Part shown: positions 11,135 through 21,012 of the stretch, piece by piece
Layout of the letters: every line of letters begins with the position of its first letter
How positions within the stretch are numbered: the stretch's first letter is position 1
Source: Neoceratodus forsteri
Taxonomy: Eukaryota > Chordata > Ceratodontiformes > Ceratodontidae
Direction of reading: 5' to 3'
Assembly: GCA_016271365.2 (NCBI GenBank)
Contig: CM057454.1
Coordinates: forward strand, 1,166,505,055 to 1,166,569,054
Length of the DNA: 64,000 nucleotides
The notes under the pieces: generated by a model
Seen by the model: only the letters and a program-made list of their open reading frames with translations
The model's database searches: none
Told to the model about the DNA's origin: nothing
Made by a program: the position numbers and the translations under genes

Positions 11135-12631
11135 TCACCACTCTTTGGCTTGTGCACTCCTATAAGTTGTTCTGTATTCATCCATCTGCTTCATGTAATT
11201 CTCTGTCTGCTCCCCAAACAGAGAATTCCCCACCACAGGAAAATCCATAGCCTTAGTCTGGGTATCCTGTGACAAATTAGTACACCTGAGCCAAGCTAAC
11301 CTATGAAAGGCCACAGATGTAGCCATGATTCTAGAGGATACATCATTAGAATCCACAGCAGCATGGAATTGCACCTTGGATGCCTCAATACCATCAGCAG
11401 CCACCTGATCCAGCTCCTTGGCAAGCTGGCCAGGGGCCTGTTTGGCCAAAGCCATGACAGTGTCCCATCTAGATTTTTGGTATCTTGCCACATAAGCCAT
11501 GTAATTTGCTTGTCTGAGTCCCAAGGACACTGCCATGTATTGTTTTTTAGCCATGGCATCAATCTTACTGGAGTCCTTTTCAGGAGGATGTGAAGCCAGG
11601 GGAATGTTAGCTTTGTCACAGGCTGCAGCCTGAACTGCCCCAACATGACTGCATTGCTGTGAAAGAAAGTCTGTATCAGGACCTGACAAAGTGTACCTCC
11701 TGTCCATCTTTTTGTCAACAGGAGGCACAGAATTAGGGGCTTTTAGAATCTTTATTGTTTGCTTCCTAAAAGATTTATGTAAGGGGATAGATAATCTCCT
11801 AGACTCTGGGATATCCATCATTTCCACAAAATCAGGTTCCTCTTGCTCATCCACAGCTTCCTCTAATGGGAGCTGGAGGGTTTCAGCAACCTTTATAAAA
11901 CAAAAATGAGAAGGGACTCAGAAAGCATAGGGGATTCTAAAGGTCTGTCTGGGGAGATGTCCGGTTCAATGGGCACATCCAGACTCTCAAAGTCACATTC
12001 ACACTGTTCATAATCCTCCTCCCCCTCCTCTGGTTCATAAAAATCTCCAATATCATATTCTTGAACCGGTGGAACCGGCTGAACTGACCTTTTACCAGAC
12101 AGAGGCGGTGCGGACGGAACCGGAGAAAGTGACTGTACAATTTGTATAGCTTTTGCTATTTCTGCAGCAGTTGGAGAAGGAATTTTGGACTTCATACCTG
12201 CTGATTTTTCTAGTTTTCTTTGCTGGAACTGGCTCCTCAGAGCCAGCTTTACGTTTGCCCAAGGAAGTCCCGTCCTGGTCAGAGGGCACTCCCTCCAGTT
12301 CGGTTGGCACCGAACTGGGCTGGCCATCCTGGTCAGCGGACTTTTTGGCCTCTCGTTCCCTGAGCCTGCCCACTCTCTTATCCAGAGAGGCTGCAGGGAA
12401 ATGTTTACAAATCTGGCAGTCTGAATTGAGGTGGTCAAACCCCAGACAATAAACACATGTAGTGTGTGGGTCAGCCTTGGCAAAGGCTTCCCCACAGACA
12501 CTACAGTGCTGAAACCCAGTGGGCCTGGTTTTCTTTGGGTTTCTCAGACATGATGCCAGCCTAACCAAGAAACTTGCCCTTTTAACGGCAGTGCCAGGCA
12601 AGACACCCTTATCGGTTCCCAACCGTGTCAC
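11135..12631 (-). pseudogene. DIRS-B Gag, frameshifted
   Basis: The 12,631-12,092 frame has a Cys/His cluster near its start (HCSVCGEAF, CVYCLGFDHLNSDCQIC) followed by a basic KKTRK run. The message continues in the 12,501-11,893 frame with an acidic tract (EPEEGEEDYEQ) and then in the 11,854-11,135 frame with SGPDTDFLSQQC, QANYMAYVARYQKSRWD and DVSSRIMATSVAFHRLAWLR. The last part aligns in position with the DIRS-A Gag C-terminus. At least two frame changes separate the pieces. The protein would package the element RNA. Start uncertain; the first ATG in good context is at 12,631. Confidence 0.8.
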
Positions 12632-12949
12632 GGGTCATGGAAAAAAACGTAATAAAATCCGTTTTTTTTAGAACCGATAAGAACCGGGAACCGCACTCTA
12701 AAAGCTTTAAAATGCTTAATTCTTTAAAGTTTTAAACAACCTGATCGGTTCGAACCGAACTGATAAACATTTACAAGTTCCACACAGAAATAAAACCTGT
12801 CTATTACTTACAATACCACAGACAGAGCTTGAACCGATCGGTTTGCGGTTAAAATAAGAATACTCGCTGTTGAATTTAACCGAGAAAATACTGTTTAAAC
12901 CGAGAAATGAACCGAGCAGAAGGAGAAATCTCCGGAGCGACTGTTCAGT

Positions 12950-13130
12950 GAGGCGGAGTAAAGAATCTGACCATTTGGGTTTGAAATTATCCAGACAGAG
13001 CTTCTCTAAACGAGCTTGCGCTCTAAACTCCATTCTTAGAATGGTAGTTAACTCTTTCACCTCCGGAGCAGTTCTAATGGTGGGACAAACTGCAATTGTC
13101 ATAATATAGCAAGACTTCATGTTGTTTGAA
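12950..13130 (-). repeat. DIRS-B left inverted terminal repeat
   Basis: Inverted partner of 7,471-7,640 (about 165 bp with scattered mismatches). Its outer end reads, on the plus strand, CTTCATGTTGTTTGAA, ending at 13,130 against the DIRS-A sequence AGTACAGTTATG. The same text is found joined to the right-end sequence in the ICR. Confidence 0.9.
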
Positions 13131-13512
13131 AGTACAGTTATGTAAGAACTTACCGTTACAGTAGATTGAGATGGACTCGTACAGCAGGTGCTATTTTCCT
13201 CCCTCCATCGTCCCATTATGTTTTTCTCCTTTTAGGATCTGCTTCAGCACCTGCCTCAGAGCTCTCCTGCTGAGTAACCTTCAGGTCTCCGGCAGGTGAA
13301 CTGAGGTGGGGCTGGGGTCTGGCCCCTTTATACAGCTGGTGACATAGGTAGGAGGACTGACATGATGGGTGGGCCCCAGGTGGGTACTGCTGGCTAGAAG
13401 TTTTCCATGGAGTCCTAGTGCCTTGCAGCATAATCCTTATGGTGTAGCCTGACACAGGAGTTCATCTCAAAGATCTACTGTTACTGTAAGTCCTTACGTA
13501 ACTGTACTTTTC
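13131..13512 (+). repeat. DIRS-A ICR right half and right terminal repeat
   Basis: 13,131-13,170 (AGTACAGTTATGTAAG and on) is an inverted copy of 13,474-13,512 (CTTACGTAACTGTACT), the same relation seen between ICR and right end in DIRS-B. 13,302-13,360 is inverted relative to window bases 1-59. The DIRS-A end is therefore at about 13,512. Confidence 0.75.
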
Positions 13513-14905
13513 TGACCAAGTGGTTGAGTACCTGAAAAAGTATGGAATACAGTGCCCACAACAGCACGGATTCTTTTTTTTTTTTTTTTTTTTATACTTT
13601 CTTTTTTACTCTCTTTGCCTGCCCCCGGAGCCCTCTCCTTCCTTCCTCTCCCCTTCCCGTACCACCTTCAGGGGGATCTGCCCCTAGACCGCCTCCTTCC
13701 TCCTCCTCCTGCACATTGGGGTCTGTCCCTCTTTTTGGTGGCCCGGATGGTACCCAAGAGGCTATCATCTAGGGCCACCGGGAGGGGGGGGTATTTTCTC
13801 CCCTGGTTTTTCCCCTGCCCTCTGGGATGTCCAGCGCTAAGACGTATGTCCTGAGAGGAGGCATGCTGATGCACGCCAGACCTCTCATGCGCCGCCGACG
13901 TCCCCCCCTCCCCGGCTCCGATGAATGGAGCCGCCTCCATCCCCTTCAGTTGTCGGTGCTTCCACTGGCTGCGAAGGGGGATGCAGAACGCAGATGTGTT
14001 CTTGGTTCCCACCCCTGAGGGAGGAGAGCATCCATTGGGACGCTCGATCCTCTCTCTCCCCTGCCAACCCCCCGGCCACCCGAGTTCGTTCCTGAACCTG
14101 GGTCGCCAGCATGGCGCGAGGTGTGGCGTCCAGTGCCTCAACCCTCGGTGCCACCAGGCCGGCCCAACAGCACGGATTCTGAAGGGGGCGCAGCACCTCC
14201 ACTGCCCTCTTGGAGTACTCTGGTTTCCTGCATGGGGCCCCTGATAGTAGTCAGTTAGTTGAGGCAATTTATATTGACCTAAATAAGGCCTTTGACACTG
14301 TCAATCATAAGATACTTCTCTCCAAACTCTGCTCCTCTGGACTCTCCACAGAATAGTTTCAGAGCTACCTTTACAACAGGTCCCAGCTTGTAGAAATAGA
14401 TAGCACACTCTCCAACAGTTGTCCAGTTCTCTCAGGTGTCCTTCAGGGGTGACTCCATGTTTCCCTTTTATTTAGCCTTTTTATTAACAAACTATCCTCA
14501 TTCTGCAAAGGGCAAATTTTCTTTACGCTGAATCATGCTGTTATCTTCTCCAAAAGCCAAGACCCGCTCCAACTTCAGTTGAACCTTCAGACTGACTTCT
14601 CTGCGATGGAAGGTTGGTTTTCTAAATGCACGCTTCTAATGAACTACAAAATATACATAACTAAAGTTATGCCGTTTGCAAACCTTCATAATAAACTTAA
14701 GAGCTCCGAAATGACAATCCTGAATAGCCTATGCACCCCCATTGAGGAAGTACAAATCTTCAGATATCTAAGCATTACTCTGGACAGCACTCTATCCTTT
14801 GCTCAGCTTGCAGATCAAATTGTTACAGTTGTCACTCCTAGAATTGGTCTACTATATAGGCACCGTTGTTGCCTTATGCTCGGTATTCTGATTAGATTAT
14901 AGGGA
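13513..14905 (+). mobile_element. L2-like LINE RT fragment, split by a SINE
   Basis: Outside the SINE the plus strand reads as RT of the L2/CR1 group: a VEYLKKYG-like start at about 13,525, then IYIDLNKAFDTVNHKILLSK (from about 14,264), SQLVEIDSTLSNS, a decayed SGVLQG block, and QIFRYLSITLDSTLSFAQL in the 14,579-14,902 frame. Stops and frameshifts are frequent. The 14,579 frame (107 codons) is the longest piece. The 5' boundary touches the DIRS-A end, and the 3' boundary near 14,905 is unclear. Confidence 0.75.
13575..14164 (-). mobile_element. tRNA-headed retroposon (SINE-like), 16-bp TSD
   Basis: CAACAGCACGGATTCT flanks it exactly at 13,559-13,574 and 14,165-14,180. On the minus strand it runs from a tRNA-like head at 14,164 (GAGGGTTGAGGCACTGG; B-box-like GGTTCAGGAACGA) through a GC-rich body to a poly(A) seen as the T run at 13,575-13,592. 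It interrupts the L2-like RT. The head recurs at 27,391, 35,925 and 36,830, but the body does not. Confidence 0.85.
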
Positions 14906-15286
14906 TGCTAAACATTGAATAATTGTCACAGAGTTCAATGTTTTTTCATATATCTTGATTTATTTCCTTGTAAGAAGTGTGATAACGTTTTTAGAGCCAT
15001 AATGTCCCTGCTTTGTTCATCACCAGTTTTAAAAAGTTCTAACTTTTGGCTGCCACTAGGAGCACTTACCAAGATGGCAGCTTGAACATCAGGCTCTCCA
15101 GCCTAGAGGGTTTTATCTGGCATTATTCTGCAGCATCCTAAATGCTACAAGATTTCCTATCACCTACAACTGTGCAGCTTGATCTGAGGAACACGTAAAC
15201 TTCTATATCTTTGATTTCCTTCTGATGCTGAGCAGTGCACCTCATGGGATCTTAGCTGAGGTGAATTTGATCCAGTCCAATCCTGC
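14906..15286 (+). other. Unassigned sequence and probable L1/Tx1 5' leader
   Basis: 14,906-15,050 shows no recognisable coding sequence. From about 15,050 the sequence (CCAAGATGGCAGC near 15,070) leads into the L1-type ORF1 at 15,287 and is probably its 5' untranslated region. The exact 5' end of the LINE cannot be fixed by eye. Confidence 0.45.
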
Positions 15287-15907
15287 ATGGTGCAGCCTCC
15301 TCCACAGCTCTCAATCTGGGACAATACCTCGATAAAAGGAATGTTTGGTCAATTATTGTCTCAACTGGCCCAAGTTACCATGGCTTTTAACCATACAGCC
15401 CAGGTCCTTCAATCGTTGGAAGCTCACATGTTTCAAAGCGAGTGCCACATTGCTGCCACAGAGGTAAAGGAGCAGGAAAACATGGCCATCCTCCATGAAC
15501 ACCGACAGCTTGTTCAGAAGCTTCAAGAAAATGCTGATGATCTAGAGAACCAGGGGCGTAGGAACAACCTCTGTTTCTTAAGTTTCCTGGAGAGAACAGA
15601 GGGCTGCAACACAGAACTGTTCCTTCAGATGGCCCTGGCTGAGATACTACAGCTAGACTCCACATGCAGGCTGCAGGTGGAGAGAGCCCACCATTTCCTT
15701 GCCCTCATGCAGAACAGTTGGAAGAAGCCACAACTGATCATAGTCAGGTTTTTGGACTTTAGAGACAAGAAATTGGTCATGGCTAAGTCTCAGAAAATTC
15801 AGTACCTATTGTGGCATACTCACAAGATCAACATCTACCCTGACTACTCCAATGAGCTCTCTGACCAGAGGCATGCCTATACAAAGGCCTGCCAAGCCAT
15901 GCACTGA
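15287..15907 (+). CDS. L1/Tx1-type ORF1 protein (RNA-binding), partial
   Basis: A 206-codon frame. About residues 20-90 are a coiled-coil-like helical stretch (LAQVTMAFNHTAQVLQSL, then charged text). The LENQGRRNNLCFLSF block opens the RRM-like domain typical of L1 ORF1p (usual form LENRxRRNNLRI). VERAHHFL and PQLIIVRFLDFRDKK follow as the RRM end and the start of the C-terminal domain, with IYPDYSNELSDQR near the end. After the stop at 15,907 related text continues in another frame to about 16,020 (FSLRYPATMWV), so the frame is truncated. ORF1p coats LINE RNA as trimers. Probably not functional. Confidence 0.8.
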   Translation: MVQPPPQLSIWDNTSIKGMFGQLLSQLAQVTMAFNHTAQVLQSLEAHMFQSECHIAATEVKEQENMAILHEHRQLVQKLQENADDLENQGRRNNLCFLSFLERTEGCNTELFLQMALAEILQLDSTCRLQVERAHHFLALMQNSWKKPQLIIVRFLDFRDKKLVMAKSQKIQYLLWHTHKINIYPDYSNELSDQRHAYTKACQAMH

Positions 15908-16225
15908 ATCGGTCTCAAGTTTTCCCTCCGCTATCCTGCCACCATGTGGGTAGAGCATAACAGCATCCCGCTCCTGTTTGCCTCCCCGGAGGCACTGATG
16001 GACTTCTTACATAGGAACTGGCCAAGCAATGCAATGCTGAAACCACTATATGCCCATCCTTCACAGGGGGAACAGGAGGATTTGGATTGGTGCTTCCCCT
16101 TACACGCACCCGGAGAGAAGTCGTGGCAGGCCAAACCTCCTGAGCACTGGGAGCTCCCAGTTGGCAACAAAAGAAAGTGCAACACCTCTCGCCGGCATGG
16201 CAAAAGAGACCACCCAATGGAGTGA
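15908..16225 (+). pseudogene. Tail of L1/Tx1 ORF1
   Basis: Immediately after the ORF1 stop the plus strand reads GLKFSLRYPATMWVEHNS and a PEALMDFLHRNW segment in another frame, matching the usual C-terminal end of L1/Tx1 ORF1. The basic, Ser/Pro-rich text after it has no assigned function. Confidence 0.6.
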
Positions 16226-18369
16226 TCCTGGAAAGCTAGCCCAGAAGATCATCAGATGGACACCACTATAGTCGAGAGGCTCCAGGTTCTCTATACCACA
16301 AACAGATATAAAGTTCTGCAGCCTACTTCTCCAGAGCAGCTCCTGAAGACCTCTGAGATGCCAACGTCTGGAGCCCTGGCACAAGTGGCCTACTCACTCT
16401 CTCCTCCATGCTCTTGGGTGCCAGTCTTGTCTCCCGGGAAGGCCATGCCGGAATCCCTCAATGCAGTACCAGCTGTCAGTTCATTGAAGACCCCATCAGT
16501 CAAGCAGCACTGTCCTGGTAGAATCTCTAGCTCAACATCCCTGGGACACAGCCAAGCACCTTCTCAATGGATTTCCTCAGTGCTGGAGTCAGATAAGTAG
16601 CTATTTGTTTACTTTCCTTGCCCTAAACTCCCTTTTGTAGTCTGCAATCAAATGCTCAGGGGTGAGATATATGGACCCGGGGGCCCTGTACTTCCAAGGT
16701 CTATTGCTGAGACCTAGGTCTGCAGACTCCGGTAGCTAATCCCTCCCCACCCCCAACATCCAACCAATTGATCGTCTCTCAGTGATGCTAGAATGAAGAC
16801 CCCTGCTCCTATACTGGGAGGGATTTACCAGGGTGCAGCAGTTTCGTTCAGCGACCACTGCTTTTACTACTCTGGGCCCAGGGGGAGAGCAGTTGTGGTC
16901 CCTACAGAGAACTTCTCCTTACAGCCCCAACCCCCCCCAGGGGTCTTGGAAGATATCTATGCACTATGCTTAAGGTGTCGAAGATCATCTGTAGCAGTTC
17001 ATGGCAGCCTACAGGACCTGTTGTCTGGACACAGGACTGGCAGTTTCTGATAGCAGCCCCATGCCTATACTGGGAGGGACTCGGGGGGGGGGGACTGCCA
17101 AACTTCAGGACTTGGATTCTTTCTGTTGTGTGAAAATGATTACCTTTACATGCTGTTAGAGGTACTGTGATGCCCCCCCTTTTCTCTGTTTTTCACTGCC
17201 TCACTCAGGCAGCATCTTGGGGGGATAATAGAAATACCTATGTAGGCCCAGCACATGTGCACCCACATAGCTAACTCCCACTAGGCTCTGTCCAGGACCT
17301 GACGTTTCCACACAATGATGACCCTGTATCTGCATGGCCAATGCTGGGGACCCAGGCACCTGATCTGGTCCAGTGTCACACCAGAGCCAAGCCTAGAGAC
17401 TGTCAGTCACCAAGGGTAGTCTGCCTCCCCGCCCTACCCAGCCTGGTACCTCCCTTTGACATAGAAACATAGAAGCTGATGGCAGATAAGGACCACAAGG
17501 CCCATCCAGTCTGCCCATTTCTTTTTCTACCTTATGAATGTACCATTGGCCTTTGCTCTGTCAATAGCCCATCTATTCATACTCATCTGTATTGCTCCCT
17601 TACGCCTATCCCATGCCTGTTTGAAGCCCTGCACTGTATTCATATCCACCACTTCCTGAGGTAGGCCATTCCATACATCCACCACCCTTTCTGTGAAAAA
17701 TAACTTCCTCACATTCCCCCTTAATTGACCTCCCTCTGACTGCTTATATGTTAGACTCCCAGCCCACCTCACCCTGTCCGGCTATGGAGAGTTCACATGC
17801 CAGATGTTGTACGGCATGCCCCACTGCACCTCTCTAAATTGCAGGTCTAATTACCCTCTATAGGCATGTGCCAGGGCGAGTCATGCAGAGCACGCTGCGC
17901 AGCTTTAATCACTTCCCATGCTATTATGCGCAGTGTAGTCCACCGCCCACCTGTTCTGAATCCTCCAGGTCAGATGGTGAGCCCAGGGCAGTGCTTGTTG
18001 AAGGTGTGTGCCCTGGCTATACTTGAGGTAAGGCCTCGCAGGCAGGTGCACCCAGGGAACAGGGGTAGGCCTTCAGCAGCTGGCTGTGGCCAACCATCCA
18101 ACCCTGTGTTCCTACATGCTTGGTTCACATCTTGCTGCATATAGTTGTTTGTTTATTCTGTTTACTGTTTATTGCACACACTCAAAACTGCTTCGATTAT
18201 TGGTTGCTACTGCTAGTTTTAGTAGATGTGAGGTGCCACTGACTGTCCTAACTCCATGTCATCTCTGTGCCCTTTCCTTCGTGCGTTGGCCAGGGGGTCA
18301 ATGCCTGTCCCGCAGTCTCCACGCATCTTGCTGCACTCCATCTCTCCTGGTGTTCTCATTCTCTCCCTA
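16226..18369 (+). other. L1/Tx1 inter-ORF region with CR1 insertion
   Basis: No conserved domain seen. It includes frames such as 16,256-16,600 (114 codons, Ser/Pro-rich) that I do not recognise, a G run near 17,085 and the CR1 3' fragment at 17,461-17,795. The length is large for an L1 spacer, so further unrecognised insertions are likely. Confidence 0.4.
17461..17795 (-). mobile_element. CR1 3'-end fragment
   Basis: The minus-strand frame 17,772-17,527 reads QLRGNVRKLFFTERVVDVWN then GLPQEVVDMNTVQGFKQAWD, the conserved CR1-clade C-terminus. It is followed by the 3' tail seen on the plus strand as TAGAAACATAGAAGCTGATG at 17,463. It is closest to the copy at 58,084-58,652 (both share WAIDRAKANGTFI-like text). 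No clear TSD. Confidence 0.85.
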
Positions 18370-19940
18370 ATGGGTGACATTACTGGTTACACGTGGAATG
18401 TGCAAGGGTTGAATGCCCCCATAAAAAGGAGGTGGATGCTGTCACACCTCAAGAGACTGTGGGCTGGACTGGCTTTCCTACAGGAGACCAAATTAACCCC
18501 CATCAATCACAAGAGGTAATGCAGGGACTAGGTGGGATTGGTCAAACATGCCTCTGCCCCCACTAGAAGGAAAGGTGTGGCAATTCTAGTTAGTAAAAAA
18601 ACTAATGTGGACCACTACCAGAAAGGTCTGCGACCCTAACGGGTGATGGGTATTGGCTCTGATGTTGACCCTGGATGGGCCCCTAATACTAGGGAATATA
18701 TATACGGGCCTAATAAAGATGTGCCAGCACTAGCCCATGAGTTGGGGGGATTGTCAAAGGACCCTGTCCCTGTGCTCATTGGTAGGGATTTCAATCTGAC
18801 CTGTGATCCCTTTCTTGTTAGAAGCCCCTCCAACATAGAACCGCATACCAGAGGAGCCAAGGCACTGGCTCAGCTCCAAAATGATATGGCCCTCACATAC
18901 ATATGGAGGGTCTTTCAATCCAATTGAATGGGTTTACTCATTCCACTCCCCTGTCCACAACTCCTACATCTGAATTTATTGTTTGTACTTCCCACATACT
19001 ATTGTAACTGATCATCCTTCACAACCCTATCTAACCTTCCCCCCCCCCCAGGTCGCACTGTGGACAAGCAACTTGTTGTTCAGTGTGCCCCTCCAGTGAA
19101 ACATTTCAATAAATAAATACATTTCTTGCTTACATCCCCTGATGTCACACATGTGACCCTCGAGTCCTCCGTCCACCCAATAGTTATTTCAGATCATGCC
19201 CCAGTCCAGCTAACCTTCACATGAGGCCCCCATATTTCTCTTCCCCTTCCTGGAGACTAGATCCCCTTCTTCTGAGAAACCCAGAATACCCCCCCCCTTG
19301 CTTCCAACAGGAGCCCAGTACCTTCTTTCAGGAGAACCCCATCTCAGACATCTCCTCAGGCAATACCTGCGAGGCCTTCAAAGCCACTCTGATGTGGGCT
19401 ATTATGGGTTAGGCAAGTAGAAGGAGATGGAGGAGAGAACAGCCCTTGGCCAACCTAGAGGGTCAGTTGCCGGAGGCTGAAGACAGGCTCAAAATTCGGA
19501 GGTGCCCAGATCTCCACTTCCAGGCACGATGTGCGGTATCATGCTTTAGGATGGAGGCCAGTGAGCTGTTGGCCAGGAAACCTGAGGTCTCTCTCCTCTG
19601 CCTGAAGCAAAAATACTGAGAATCTGAGGAAAATGGGGAGAAAGTGCTTGCTTATAGGTTTAGGGAGTAACAAGCTGAAAGGCACATTATTGGGTTGGTG
19701 GATGCACAGGGGAAAACTCAGTCCAAAACAAAAACCATCAACCACATAGTGGCAGACTTCTATTCTACTCTGTACACCTCCTCTAGAGCTCTGAACCCAT
19801 TCTACAGAACTCAAACCTTTCTATGCTCAACACCTAGCAAGCCCAAGCACTTGACTCCCCCTCATGAAGGAGGAGGTGGCCTCTACCCTTAACTCCTTAA
19901 AGAGTGGTAAGGCTCCAGGTGGGGATGGCTTCCCACTGAA
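18370..19940 (+). pseudogene. L1/Tx1 ORF2 endonuclease and linker remnant
   Basis: From Met at 18,370 the frame reads YTWNVQGLNAPIKRRWMLSH and FLQETKL, the start of an APE-type endonuclease. The next block at about 18,781 is GRDFNLTCDP, where the usual form is GGDFN. After a small insertion (18,965-19,120) the region resembling SDHAPVQLTF is recovered at about 19,190. A linker containing EQAERHIIGLVDAQGK and FYSTLYTS leads to the RT opening SLKSGKAPGGDGFP at about 19,890. Stops separate the pieces. A CR1 insertion at 19,945 interrupts the RT. Confidence 0.82.
18965..19120 (+). mobile_element. Small insertion ending in AATAAATAAATA
   Basis: The endonuclease text breaks off near 18,965 and resumes near 19,120. 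The intervening ~155 bp holds a C run (19,040-19,050) and ends with AATAAATAAATA, a LINE/SINE-style 3' simple-repeat tail. The family is not recognised; edges approximate. Confidence 0.4.
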
Positions 19941-19944
19941 AGAT

Positions 19945-21012
19945 ACAGTGGGTAATAGTAAATGGAGTCCACAGTGAAGAAAGGGGGGTTACTAGTAAGG
20001 AACCACAGGGTTCAGTACTGGGACTGGTCCTTTTTAATATCTTTATAAGCGACATTACAGAGGGACTAGAAGGAAAAGTATGTCTCTTTGCAGATGGCAC
20101 AAAGGTCTGCAACAGGGTTGATATGCAAGGTAGGGTGGAAAGGATGAAAAGGGACTTGGCAAGGTTGGAGGAATGGTCAAATGTATGGCAGTTTAGATTC
20201 AACGCAAAGAAGTGCAAATTAATGCACCTGGGAGACAAAAACCCAGGGGAAGAGTACACAGTGGGGGTGAGATACTGACAACAAAAAAAATGGAAAGGGA
20301 CCTGGGGGTAGTCATATCAGATGACCTAAAGGTGGGCCTGCAATGTGAGAATACAGTAAGGAGGGCTGGGGGGATACTGGGATGCATAGGGAGAGGCATC
20401 ACCAGTAGAAAACAGGAAGTTGTCAGCCTTCTGTACAGACAGGTAGTTAGACCACATCTGGAGTACTGTGTACAGTTCTGGAGACCCCATCTCTGCAAAG
20501 ACATAGACAGGGTGGAAGCTGTCCAGAGGAGGGCAACCAAAATGATGCAGGTTCTGCATCAGAAGACATATGAAGAAAGACTAAAGAAGCTTAAGATGTT
20601 TAGCCTCGAGGAAAGGATGGAGAGGGGGGACGTGATAGAAACTTTCAAATATCTCAAGGGAATCAACAAAGTCCAAGAGAGTAGCATCTTTCAGAAAAAG
20701 AGATGTACAAGAACAAGGGGGCACAATTTGAAGATGGGGGGACGGCTCAGAGGTAATGTGAGGAACTATTTCTTCACAGAGAGGGTTGTAGTTGCATGGA
20801 ACAGCCTTCCTGAGGAGGTTGTTGAGTTAAATATAGTGGGGGCATTCAAGAATGCATGGGATAGACAAAAGGCAATTATATTGGGACGTAGGAGAAAGGT
20901 GGCTGTTGGTTAACTAGGATCTGCTACTTATCCATTAGGTAGGGAAATGGGCAGACTAGGCGGGCCAAGCAGTCCTTATCTGCCATCAAATTCTATGTTC
21001 TATGTTTCTATG
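19945..21012 (+). mobile_element. CR1-clade LINE 3' half inside the L1/Tx1 RT
   Basis: Begins in RT (GTCCACAGTGAAGAAAGG block, also at 32,888 and minus-strand near 33,760) and runs through a well-preserved C-terminal frame to the tail GGCAGACTAGGCGGGCC, GCAGTCCTTATCTGCCATCA and repeated TTCTATGT. The L1 RT frame stops at about 19,940 and continues at 21,013. The RT catalytic box reads FADG, not FADD (20,088). Confidence 0.88.
20212..20913 (+). CDS. CR1 RT thumb / C-terminal domain frame
   Basis: A 233-codon open frame with the conserved CR1 3' region: ERDLGVVISDDLKVGLQC, AGGILGCIGRGITSRKQEV, LYRQVVRPHLEYCVQFW, VEAVQRRATKM, GDVIETFKYLKGINKV, RTRGHNLK, LRGNVRNYFFTERVVVAWN and LPEEVVELN. It follows a decayed RT, so it is only the last third of ORF2. 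Its openness suggests recent insertion, though a 700-bp frame alone does not prove selection. No cellular role is expected. Confidence 0.8.
   Translation: MQINAPGRQKPRGRVHSGGEILTTKKMERDLGVVISDDLKVGLQCENTVRRAGGILGCIGRGITSRKQEVVSLLYRQVVRPHLEYCVQFWRPHLCKDIDRVEAVQRRATKMMQVLHQKTYEERLKKLKMFSLEERMERGDVIETFKYLKGINKVQESSIFQKKRCTRTRGHNLKMGGRLRGNVRNYFFTERVVVAWNSLPEEVVELNIVGAFKNAWDRQKAIILGRRRKVAVG

Larger units (their letters stand above)
7435..13130 (-). mobile_element. DIRS-B: near-complete DIRS-type retrotransposon
   Basis: Read on the minus strand: left ITR (13,130 to about 12,955), Gag (12,631-11,135), RT/RNase H (10,810-9,413 plus a shifted tail), tyrosine recombinase (about 9,066-8,037), ICR (8,000-7,902), spacer and right ITR (about 7,640-7,435). 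Length about 5.7 kb. Both junctions with the host share TGAAA (7,435-7,439 and 13,127-13,131), fitting recombinase integration without a TSD. Only a few frameshifts break the coding regions, so it is much younger than DIRS-A, into which it is inserted. Confidence 0.9.
1..13512 (+). mobile_element. DIRS-A: decayed DIRS-type retrotransposon, split by a nested DIRS
   Basis: Gag zinc-motif remnants, DIRS-type RT/RNase H and a tyrosine recombinase follow each other on the plus strand from about 200 to 7,290, which is the DIRS order. The element is then interrupted by a second DIRS at 7,435-13,130, and its right terminal repeat resumes at 13,131-13,512. Window bases 1-59 match the reverse complement of 13,302-13,360, so the left ITR lies just outside or at the window edge. 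All frames carry stops and frameshifts. Further insertions are a 75-bp retro-insert (3,596), a CR1 LINE (about 4,157-5,580) and a SINE (about 6,626-6,853). DIRS elements integrate by a tyrosine recombinase and make no TSD. Confidence 0.85.

Noticed and set aside
13668..14267. 199-codon minus-strand frame
   Set aside because: It overlaps the GC-rich SINE body and continues across its TSD into the LINE, so it cannot be an old gene.
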